Positions 1 through 5,169 of a stretch of 6,015 bases of DNA are shown here, piece by piece (position 1 is the stretch's first letter; the number at the start of each line of letters is the position of its first letter). The notes below the pieces were generated by a model, which was not told the DNA's origin, made no database searches, and saw only the letters and a program-made list of their open reading frames with translations. A program made the position numbers and the translations under genes. The stretch is from Lachnoclostridium sp. UBA7122 (GTDB taxonomy: Bacteria; Bacillota; Clostridia; Lachnospirales; Lachnospiraceae), in contig DKXQ01000121.1 in assembly GCA_002493085.1 (NCBI GenBank), forward strand, positions 1-6,015. Direction: 5' to 3'.

Positions 1-34
1 AATGCAGGCTGCTTTGGAAATTTAATAAAATTTA

Positions 35-63
35 TTGTCTAGATAATGTAGTTTAAGTATATT
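35..63 (+). promoter_or_regulatory. Candidate sigma-A promoter upstream of pgsA
   Basis: A TTGTCT hexamer at 35-40 is separated by 17 nt from TATATT at 58-63. These match the housekeeping -35 and -10 consensus at 4 of 6 and 5 of 6 positions, with ideal spacing. Transcription would start near base 70 and give a leader of about 30 nt before the pgsA start codon. The region is very AT-rich, so a match of this quality can arise by chance. All three forward frames are closed by stops at 23-25, 40-42 and 54-56, so whatever gene lies upstream ends at or before these points. The last seven codons before the 23-25 stop could be the tail of an upstream gene, but they are too short to identify. Confidence 0.4.
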
Positions 64-78
64 TGTATATAAATATAC
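57..78. repeat. 8-bp perfect inverted repeat over the candidate pgsA promoter
   Basis: GTATATTT at 57-64 is the exact reverse complement of AAATATAC at 71-78, with a 6-nt spacer (GTATAT). The left arm overlaps the candidate -10 hexamer, and the whole element ends 9 nt before the pgsA ribosome binding site. The position and dyad symmetry fit a repressor operator. If transcription starts further upstream, it could instead be a weak AU-only hairpin in the leader. It is not a terminator: the stem has only one G-C pair. The symmetry is visible directly; the operator role is inference. Confidence 0.5.
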
Positions 79-99
79 ACATTTTTAAGAGGAGAATGT

Positions 100-648
100 A
101 TGAATTTACCAAATAAAATTACTATGCTGCGTGTAATTATGATTCCTTTCTTTGTATTTTTTATGCTGGCGGATTTTATAAGCTGTGCTAATTATATAGC
201 TGCACTAATATTTATTATAGCAAGTCTTACAGATACATTAGATGGTTATATAGCACGTAAATACAATCTGGTATCAAACTTTGGCAAATTTATGGATCCG
301 CTTGCAGATAAACTTTTAGTAAGTTCAGCACTTATCTGCTTTGTTTCAATTCCAGAAAACCCTATGCCTGTATGGGGTGTTATAATAATAATAAGCAGGG
401 AGTTTATAATAAGCGGTTTCCGGCTTGTAGCCTCAGATGCAGGTGTAGTGCTTGCTGCAAGCTGGTGGGGAAAAATTAAGACTGTCACACAGATGGTTAT
501 GTCAGTCCTTCTTATAGTAGATTTTAGTGGAAAAGTTATTGATACAATAGAGCTGGTATTTATATATGCTGCAATAATACTGACAGTAGTGTCACTTGCA
601 GACTACCTTATAAAAAACTGGCACATAATGCAGGATGGAAATATGTAA
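100..648 (+). CDS. pgsA: CDP-diacylglycerol--glycerol-3-phosphate 3-phosphatidyltransferase (phosphatidylglycerophosphate synthase)
   Basis: This integral membrane enzyme transfers a phosphatidyl group from CDP-diacylglycerol to glycerol 3-phosphate, releasing CMP. The product, phosphatidylglycerophosphate, is the committed precursor of phosphatidylglycerol and cardiolipin. The CDP-alcohol phosphatidyltransferase signature is complete: Asp45, Asp48-Gly49, Ala52-Arg53, Gly62, Asp66 and Asp70, with the correct eight-residue gap between Arg53 and Gly62. The aspartates bind metal and the CDP moiety. The N-terminal NLPNKITMLR is typical of PgsA. Several hydrophobic stretches (about 9-24, 31-43, 71-84, 90-107, 130-141, 151-167) fit the family's six-helix topology. 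At 182 aa it has normal length. The start is supported by AAGAGGAGA at 87-95, with GGAG ending 5 nt before ATG. It is probably the first gene of the unit, 26 nt ahead of the CinA-type gene. PgsA next to cinA is a common arrangement in Firmicutes. Sister enzymes such as phosphatidylserine synthase are less likely given the N-terminus. Confidence 0.95.
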   Translation: MNLPNKITMLRVIMIPFFVFFMLADFISCANYIAALIFIIASLTDTLDGYIARKYNLVSNFGKFMDPLADKLLVSSALICFVSIPENPMPVWGVIIIISREFIISGFRLVASDAGVVLAASWWGKIKTVTQMVMSVLLIVDFSGKVIDTIELVFIYAAIILTVVSLADYLIKNWHIMQDGNM

Positions 649-674
649 AATATAATTTATAGGAGCAGATTATA

Positions 675-1142
675 ATGGAAATTGCAGAAAAGATTGTAAA
701 TATTCTTAAAGAACAGGGGCTTCACATTTCAACGGCTGAATCCCTGACTGGCGGCATGCTTGCATCAAGTATTGTAGACATAGGAGGCGCTTCTGAAGTT
801 TTTGAAGAAGGCTATATAACATATTCAGATGCTGTAAAGCACAAAGTTCTTGGTGTGAGTAAAGACTGTCTTGAGAAGTATACTGCTGTAAGCAGCGTTG
901 TTGCAAAACAGATGGCAGAGGGAACTGCACAGATAACAGGTTCAGATATTACAGTTGCAACAACAGGATATGCAGGACCTGGCAATGCAGACGATGGCAC
1001 ACCAGCGGGCACAGTTTATATAGGAGTATTTTATAAAGAAAAAACTGATGTAAGGAAATTCTGTTTTGATGGTGACAGGAACAGTGTGCGCAGACAGACT
1101 GTTTCAGAAGCTTTAAAGATGGCAGCAGAGAAACTGGCTTAA
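675..1142 (+). CDS. pncC: Stand-alone CinA C-terminal domain protein, probable nicotinamide-nucleotide amidase
   Basis: The protein is predicted to be a cytoplasmic amidohydrolase that deamidates nicotinamide mononucleotide to nicotinic acid mononucleotide. This would recycle the NMN released by NAD-dependent DNA ligase. Family landmarks are all present: TAESLTGG at 20-27, the GYITYSDAVKHKVLGV block at 46-61, AVS at 71-73, TTGYAGP at 96-102 (Tyr99 where E. coli PncC has Ile), PAGTVYIG at 110-117, and the GDRNSVRRQTV segment at 133-143. At 155 aa it is only the C-terminal amidase half of classical CinA. The N-terminal molybdopterin-binding-like (COG1058) half is absent and no trace of it lies upstream, because pgsA ends just 26 nt before. 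Start choice rests on AGGAG at 661-665, 9 nt before ATG. In many Firmicutes cinA lies between pgsA and recA; here a flavoprotein gene follows instead. The family is clear. The NMN amidase activity is inferred from homologues, and a competence role is not implied. Confidence 0.92.
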   Translation: MEIAEKIVNILKEQGLHISTAESLTGGMLASSIVDIGGASEVFEEGYITYSDAVKHKVLGVSKDCLEKYTAVSSVVAKQMAEGTAQITGSDITVATTGYAGPGNADDGTPAGTVYIGVFYKEKTDVRKFCFDGDRNSVRRQTVSEALKMAAEKLA

Positions 1143-1152
1143 AGCCTGGCAT

Positions 1153-2424
1153 ATGGAGAAAAAATTGGAAAAACAAAGTATTGTTGTAGCTGGCGGTGGC
1201 GCTGCCGGCATGATGGCGGCTGTTGCAGCAGCGGACGCAGGTGCAGCCGTCACTCTTATTGAAAAAAACGAAAAGCTTGGCAAGAAACTTTACATAACAG
1301 GAAAGGGCAGATGCAATGTTACTAATAACAGTGATATAGAGAACCTGCTTAACCATGTGATATCTAATCCACGGTTTTTATACAGTGCATTTAATACATT
1401 GGACAGCAGGAAATTAATGGATTTTCTTGAAAATGAGGGCTTACATCTTAAAACAGAACGTGGACACAGGGTATTTCCAGCATCTGATAAGTCATCAGAT
1501 ATTATTAAAACTTTTAAAAATGCCCTGGAAAAAAGAAATGTAAAGATATATTACAACACAAAAGTGGAAAAGATAAATATAGAGGACGGCAGGTTTAAAA
1601 GCTGTGATATAAAACTTTTACAGGATAAGGCAAAAACCAGAACCATTAATGCTGAAGCTGTTATAATTGCAACAGGAGGGCTTTCATACCCTTCTACTGG
1701 CTCTACAGGTGATGGCTACAAGTTTGCTGCTGCTACAGGACATAAGCTTAAGGACACATCTCCATCACTTGTCCCATTTAATATCAGGGAAGATTTTGTA
1801 AAAGAGCTGCAGGGTCTTTCACTGCGCAATGTGGAATTGTCACTGGCAGATGGCAAAAAAATCTTATATAAAGAAATGGGTGAAATGCTTTTTACACATT
1901 TTGGCATAAGCGGGCCTTTAGTGCTGTCAGCAAGCAGTTATACATCTGGGCGGGATATATCAAAAATGAAAATAATGGTTGATTTAAAACCTGCATTGAC
2001 AAAACAGCAGTTAGATGAGAGAATATTAAGAGATTTTTCAGAGTGTAAGAACAGCTTTTTTAAAAACAGCCTTGGAAGACTTCTTCCAGCGAAGCTTATA
2101 CCTGTAGTAACTGCAATCTCTGGCATAGATGAAAATAAAAAAGTCAATTCGGTTACGAAACAGGAAAGGTTAAAGCTTGTGGACATATTAAAGGGATTTG
2201 CCATGACCCCTTTAAGTTTAAGGGGATATAGTGAAGCAGTTATTACAAAAGGCGGTGTTATGGTGAAAGAAATCAACCCCTCTACTATGGAATCAAAAAA
2301 GGTGCATGGAATGTATTTTGCAGGTGAAGTAATTGATACAGATGCAATGACAGGCGGATATAATCTGCAGATAGCATGGTCAACAGGATATCTTGCAGGC
2401 TGTTCAGCAGCCGCCATGCAATAA
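1153..2424 (+). CDS. HI0933/BaiN-family NAD(P)/FAD-dependent oxidoreductase
   Basis: This is a cytoplasmic flavoprotein of the HI0933-like (YhiN/BaiN) family, with unproven substrate. Residues 10-37 form an FAD-binding Rossmann unit: a beta strand, GGGAAG at 14-19, and Glu37 at the end of the second strand to bind the adenosine ribose. Further family blocks are GKGRCNVTN at 50-58, ATGGLSYPSTGSTGDGY at 173-189, LFTHFGISGP at 246-255, and a C-terminal FAD-contacting block FAGEVIDTDAMTGGYNLQ at 389-406. At 423 aa it is full length and looks intact. The start lies 10 nt after the preceding stop with no recognisable Shine-Dalgarno, so translation probably depends on ribosomes finishing the upstream gene. 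The next in-frame Met is at residue 20, inside the FAD motif, so a later start is unlikely. Databases often label such proteins BaiN (bile-acid reductase) or 'aminoacetone oxidase'. Its placement beside cmk and ispH argues for a general role. I would not assign a bile-acid function. Confidence 0.9.
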   Translation: MEKKLEKQSIVVAGGGAAGMMAAVAAADAGAAVTLIEKNEKLGKKLYITGKGRCNVTNNSDIENLLNHVISNPRFLYSAFNTLDSRKLMDFLENEGLHLKTERGHRVFPASDKSSDIIKTFKNALEKRNVKIYYNTKVEKINIEDGRFKSCDIKLLQDKAKTRTINAEAVIIATGGLSYPSTGSTGDGYKFAAATGHKLKDTSPSLVPFNIREDFVKELQGLSLRNVELSLADGKKILYKEMGEMLFTHFGISGPLVLSASSYTSGRDISKMKIMVDLKPALTKQQLDERILRDFSECKNSFFKNSLGRLLPAKLIPVVTAISGIDENKKVNSVTKQERLKLVDILKGFAMTPLSLRGYSEAVITKGGVMVKEINPSTMESKKVHGMYFAGEVIDTDAMTGGYNLQIAWSTGYLAGCSAAAMQ

Positions 2425-2432
2425 CAGATTTC

Positions 2433-2452
2433 TGGCAGCATAGTGGCTGCTA
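2433..2452 (+). other. Short hairpin in the 58-nt gap before cmk
   Basis: Bases 2433-2439 can pair with 2446-2452 (7 bp including one G-U) around the 6-nt loop ATAGTG. The right arm can also pair perfectly with AGCAGCC at 2406-2412 in the end of the flavoprotein gene, so two mutually exclusive folds exist. No T-run follows, so it is not an intrinsic terminator and the operon probably reads through. It might affect mRNA stability or processing between the two genes, or it may be chance. I see no promoter in this gap. Confidence 0.25.
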
Positions 2453-2482
2453 CGGTTAGAAAAACTGATGGAGGAATAAGTT

Positions 2483-3166
2483 ATGCACAATATAGCCATC
2501 GATGGCCCGGCAGGTGCAGGCAAAAGCACAATAGCAAAAATAGCAGCAAAAAAACTTGGGTTTATATATGTTGATACAGGTGCAATGTACAGGGCTATGG
2601 CACTTTATTTTATAAGAAATGGAATAAGCGGTAGTGATGAGGCTGCTGTATCAGCAGCATGTCCTGGCATAGATATTTCCATAGAATACCAGGGCGGTGA
2701 ACAGGTTGTCCTGCTTAATAATGAAAATGTCAATGCTTTTATAAGGACAGAAGAAGTCAGCATGATGACATCAGATATTTCAAAATATGCAGCAGTAAGG
2801 AGCAAACTTCTTGATATACAGAGGAGTCTTGCAAGGACAAAGGATGTAATAATGGATGGCAGGGATATAGGCACATGCGTGCTTCCTGATGCCAGGACAA
2901 AGATTTACCTTACTGCAAGTACATCCGAAAGAGCAAAAAGAAGGCATAAAGAACAGACAGAGCGTGGTATTTCATGTGATATAGGGCAGATTGAGCGCGA
3001 TATAGCTGCAAGGGATGAGCAGGATATGAACAGGGAGATTGCACCGCTGCGCCAGGCAGAAGATGCAGTTTTGCTTGATTCTTCCAGCCTGTCTATTGAT
3101 GAGGCTGTGGATGCAGTTATAAATATTTATAAAAAAGGGGCAATGGCAGTTAATGAGAGAAGTTAA
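2483..3166 (+). CDS. cmk: Cytidylate (CMP/dCMP) kinase
   Basis: This cytoplasmic nucleoside monophosphate kinase transfers phosphate from ATP to CMP or dCMP, giving CDP or dCDP for nucleic acid and CDP-lipid synthesis. It can therefore recycle the CMP released by PgsA at the start of this operon. The P-loop GPAGAGKST is at 8-16, followed by DTGAMYRA at 31-38, a CMP-binding region containing GRDIGT at 126-131, the ERAKRR segment at 149-154, and the LID motif RDEQDMNREIAPL at 177-189. The late block VLLDSSSLSIDEAVD at 196-210 is also characteristic. Length, 227 aa, is normal for the family. The start has a good ribosome binding site, GGAGGAA at 2470-2476. The 3' end overlaps ispH by 14 nt in another frame, so the two are almost certainly translationally coupled. 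Many clostridia carry cmk near ispH, often with plsC between them; plsC is absent here. Confidence 0.96.
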   Translation: MHNIAIDGPAGAGKSTIAKIAAKKLGFIYVDTGAMYRAMALYFIRNGISGSDEAAVSAACPGIDISIEYQGGEQVVLLNNENVNAFIRTEEVSMMTSDISKYAAVRSKLLDIQRSLARTKDVIMDGRDIGTCVLPDARTKIYLTASTSERAKRRHKEQTERGISCDIGQIERDIAARDEQDMNREIAPLRQAEDAVLLDSSSLSIDEAVDAVINIYKKGAMAVNERS

Positions 3167-4016
3167 AGTTGCAAAGAGCGCTGGTTTCTGTTTTGGCGTA
3201 CAGCGGGCAGTAGATATGGTTTATGAGGAGGCTTCAAAAGCAGATAATACAGATAGGAAAGTATATACACTTGGTCCTGTCATCCACAATGAACAAGTAG
3301 TATCTGATATGGAAAGCAGGGGAGTATATGTTGTAGAAGATACAGACAGCATAGAAGATGGTCCAGGTACTACTGTTATTATACGTTCGCATGGTGTGCC
3401 AAAAGATGTTATTAATACTCTTAAAGAAAAAAATGTAAATATAGCTGATGCAACATGCCCATTTGTTTCAAAGATACACCATATAGCAGAAGAAAAGTAC
3501 AATGAAGGATATCATATAATTGTTGTGGGTGATGCAAAACATCCTGAAGTAGAGGGCATATGCGGATGGTGCAAAAATTCTGCTGATGTCATTGGAAGCA
3601 TGGAAGAAGCCCTGAATTATAACAGCCATAAAGACAAAAAGCTGTGTATTGTATCACAAACGACATTTAATTACAAGAAATTTCAAGATATAGTTGATAT
3701 TTTTCTCAAAAAGAGTTATGATATACTTGTTATGAATACAATTTGCAACGCTACCGAAGAGCGTCAGACAGAAGCGGGTACTATTGCAAGGCAATCCGAC
3801 GCGATGTTAGTAATAGGTGGAAAACATAGTTCAAACACTCAGAAATTGTTTGAAATATGCAAAAAGGTATGTACAAACACATATTTTATACAGACACTTG
3901 ATGACCTGGATTTGGAAAAACTTCAATCTTTTCGTAGCGTGGGTATTACTGCCGGGGCCTCAGCCCCAAATAATATTATTAAGGAGGTTCAATCATATGT
4001 CAGATATGAACAATGA
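3153..4016 (+). CDS. ispH: 4-hydroxy-3-methylbut-2-enyl diphosphate reductase
   Basis: This iron-sulfur enzyme catalyses the last step of the MEP pathway, reducing HMBPP to isopentenyl and dimethylallyl diphosphate. The three conserved cluster cysteines are Cys13 (in AKSAGFCFGV), Cys102 (in DATCPFV) and Cys198 (in ICNATEERQ). Substrate and acid-base residues are also present: His45 (HNEQVV), His80, His130 and Glu132 (KHPEVEG), the SQTT segment at 168-171, SSN at 226-228 and ASAPN at 269-273. At 287 aa it is a complete single-domain IspH. The ATG overlaps the end of cmk; the only SD-like sequence is GGGG at 3137-3140, 12 nt upstream, so reinitiation is likely. In many clostridia IspH is fused to S1 domains. 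Here it stops at 4014-4016, 20 nt inside the separate rpsA gene in a different frame. From residue 169 on, codon choice departs from the neighbours (CAA outnumbers CAG; more GCG, TTG and GCC). The activity is not in doubt. Confidence 0.97.
   Translation: MREVKVAKSAGFCFGVQRAVDMVYEEASKADNTDRKVYTLGPVIHNEQVVSDMESRGVYVVEDTDSIEDGPGTTVIIRSHGVPKDVINTLKEKNVNIADATCPFVSKIHHIAEEKYNEGYHIIVVGDAKHPEVEGICGWCKNSADVIGSMEEALNYNSHKDKKLCIVSQTTFNYKKFQDIVDIFLKKSYDILVMNTICNATEERQTEAGTIARQSDAMLVIGGKHSSNTQKLFEICKKVCTNTYFIQTLDDLDLEKLQSFRSVGITAGASAPNNIIKEVQSYVRYEQ
3954..3967 (+). other. GC-rich hairpin just upstream of the rpsA ribosome binding site
   Basis: GGGGC at 3954-3958 pairs perfectly with GCCCC at 3963-3967 around a CTCA tetraloop, a compact all-G-C stem in an otherwise AT-rich gene. 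It is followed at once by a 12-bp palindrome, AATAATATTATT (3969-3980), and then the rpsA Shine-Dalgarno. The stem lies in ispH codons for Ala-Gly-Ala-Ser-Ala, where three alanines use GCC; the rest of ispH uses GCC for alanine only once. No T-run follows, so it is not a terminator. It may shape translation initiation of rpsA. The pairing is seen; the function is inference. Confidence 0.4.
3981..3988 (+). promoter_or_regulatory. Consensus Shine-Dalgarno deciding the rpsA start
   Basis: AAGGAGGT is a full-length complement to the 16S rRNA 3' end and lies 8 nt before the ATG at 3997. It sits within ispH codons (Lys-Glu-Val). It shows that the S1 protein begins at 3997, even though its frame is open further upstream to an ATG at 3817 with no such site. 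It is the best ribosome binding site in the window, which fits high, independent translation of S1. Confidence 0.9.
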
Positions 4017-5103
4017 ATTTGAACAATTATTGGAGGAAACATTAGTAACAATCCACAGTGGAGAGATTGTAGAAGGGACAGTTATCAGCGTTAAGGAAGA
4101 TGAAATCGTTTTAAACATTGGTTACAAGTCTGATGGAATCATTACCCGGAACGAATACAGCAACCAGTCAGGCCTTGACTTGCGTGATGTTGTAAAAGAG
4201 GGTGATACGATGAGCGCAAAAGTCCTTAAAGTTAATGATGGTGAAGGACAGGTGCTTCTTACTTATAAGCGTCTTGCCATGGAAAAGAGCAACGAGCGCA
4301 TCAAAGAAGCCTTTGAGAATAAAGAAGTGCTTAAAGCAACAGTTTCATCTGTGCTTGCAGGCGGTTTAAGCGTGATAGTGGAGGAGACAAAGGTATTTAT
4401 TCCTGCAAGCCTTGTATCAGATACTTATGAGAGAGACCTTTCAAAGTATGCGGGCCAGGAGATAGAATTTGTAATCAGTGAATTTAACCCTAAGAAGAGA
4501 AGAATTATAGGTGACAGGAAGCAGCTTCTCATTGCTGAAAAGAAGAAGATGCAGGAAGAACTCTTTGCAAGGATAAATATCGGCGATACAGTAGAAGGCA
4601 CAGTGAAAAACCTTACAGACTTTGGTGCATTTATCGACTTAGGCGGGGCAGACGGGCTTCTCCACATTTCAGAAATGTCATGGGGACGTGTTGAAAACCC
4701 TAAGAAAGTATTTAGTGTTGGTGATAAGACCAAAGTTCTTATAAAAGATATAAAAGATGATAAAATCGCACTCAGCCTGAAGTTTGAAGACCAGAATCCT
4801 TGGTTAAAGGCTGATGAAAAGTACGGCATAGGCTCAGTTGTTAAAGGCACTGTGGCAAGAATGGCTGACTTTGGAGCATTTATAGAACTTGAACCTGGAG
4901 TAGATGCACTGTTACATGTTTCCCAGATTTCAAAAGAGCATGTTGACAAACCTTCAGATGTATTAAAAACTGGACAGGAAATAGAAGCTAAAGTTGTTGA
5001 TTTCAACAAAGAAGACCATAAAATTAGTTTAAGTATCAAAGCTTTATTAAATGATTCACAGACGGATGAAGAACCTGCCAGTGAAGAAGAAGTAGCTGAG
5101 TAA
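3997..5103 (+). CDS. rpsA: Ribosomal protein S1 (four S1 RNA-binding domains)
   Basis: The product binds single-stranded RNA and is associated with the 30S ribosomal subunit. The 368-aa protein has four OB-fold S1 domains at about 22-92, 108-175, 195-263 and 278-349, then a short acidic tail (DEEPASEEEVAE). Domains 3 and 4 are the most canonical: each has VxGTV, then DFGAFI at 208-213 and 291-296, then LLHIS or LLHVS, and ends in KIALSLKF or KISLSIKA. Domains 1 and 2 are more diverged. Four domains match the short S1 of low-GC Gram-positives, compared with six in E. coli. The gene overlaps ispH by 20 nt in the +1 frame, with a consensus ribosome binding site at 3981-3988. In many clostridia the same four-domain protein is fused to the C-terminus of IspH. 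A strong terminator follows at once. Whether this protein is as essential as enterobacterial S1 cannot be judged from sequence. A general S1-domain RNA-binding protein is the alternative label. Confidence 0.9.
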   Translation: MSDMNNEFEQLLEETLVTIHSGEIVEGTVISVKEDEIVLNIGYKSDGIITRNEYSNQSGLDLRDVVKEGDTMSAKVLKVNDGEGQVLLTYKRLAMEKSNERIKEAFENKEVLKATVSSVLAGGLSVIVEETKVFIPASLVSDTYERDLSKYAGQEIEFVISEFNPKKRRIIGDRKQLLIAEKKKMQEELFARINIGDTVEGTVKNLTDFGAFIDLGGADGLLHISEMSWGRVENPKKVFSVGDKTKVLIKDIKDDKIALSLKFEDQNPWLKADEKYGIGSVVKGTVARMADFGAFIELEPGVDALLHVSQISKEHVDKPSDVLKTGQEIEAKVVDFNKEDHKISLSIKALLNDSQTDEEPASEEEVAE

Positions 5104-5114
5104 TTAATTTTATT

Positions 5115-5152
5115 CGCCAATCCGTAGTGAGCGGATTGGCGGTTTTTATTTT
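5115..5152 (+). terminator. Intrinsic terminator after rpsA
   Basis: CGCCAATCCG at 5115-5124 pairs perfectly with CGGATTGGCG at 5132-5141 (10 bp) around the 7-nt loop TAGTGAG. A T-rich tail begins at 5143 (TTTTTATTTT, 5143-5152) after a single G. It starts 12 nt after the rpsA stop codon and is a textbook rho-independent terminator that should end the pgsA-rpsA unit. It lies within the 66-nt gap before cheR, so cheR depends on readthrough or on a promoter not recognised here. Confidence 0.93.
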
Positions 5153-5169
5153 AAAGGGGGTTATTATAG

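Noticed and set aside
1..25. Tail of an upstream gene ending at the TAA at 23-25
   Set aside because: Only seven codons would be visible. rimO is a plausible upstream neighbour in this kind of locus, but nothing in the residues identifies it, and the frame is not distinguishable from the other two.
1136..1146. Small hairpin at the pncC stop codon (GGCT/AGCC)
   Set aside because: It is only 4 bp with a 3-nt loop and no T-run; too weak to call.
949..1356. Minus-strand open frame spanning the pncC/flavoprotein boundary (135 codons)
   Set aside because: It is Cys/His/Leu-rich out-of-frame translation opposite two clear genes and has no family features.
1938..2441. Minus-strand open frame opposite the flavoprotein gene (167 codons)
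   Set aside because: It lies wholly against a well-supported gene with conserved motifs and shows no domain of its own.
3817..3996. N-terminal extension of the S1 protein from the upstream in-frame ATG at 3817
   Set aside because: This stretch encodes the conserved IspH C-terminus in the other frame, its translation in the S1 frame resembles no S1 region, and the consensus ribosome binding site points to 3997.
4576..5046. Internal duplication within rpsA
   Set aside because: The similarity between the two halves is at protein level and reflects the tandem S1 domains of the family; there is no recent nucleotide repeat.
4425..5120. Long open frame on the minus strand opposite rpsA (231 codons)
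   Set aside because: It is a mirror of the rpsA coding sequence, has a low-complexity Ser-rich composition, no recognisable domain, and its start lies in the terminator region without a ribosome binding site.
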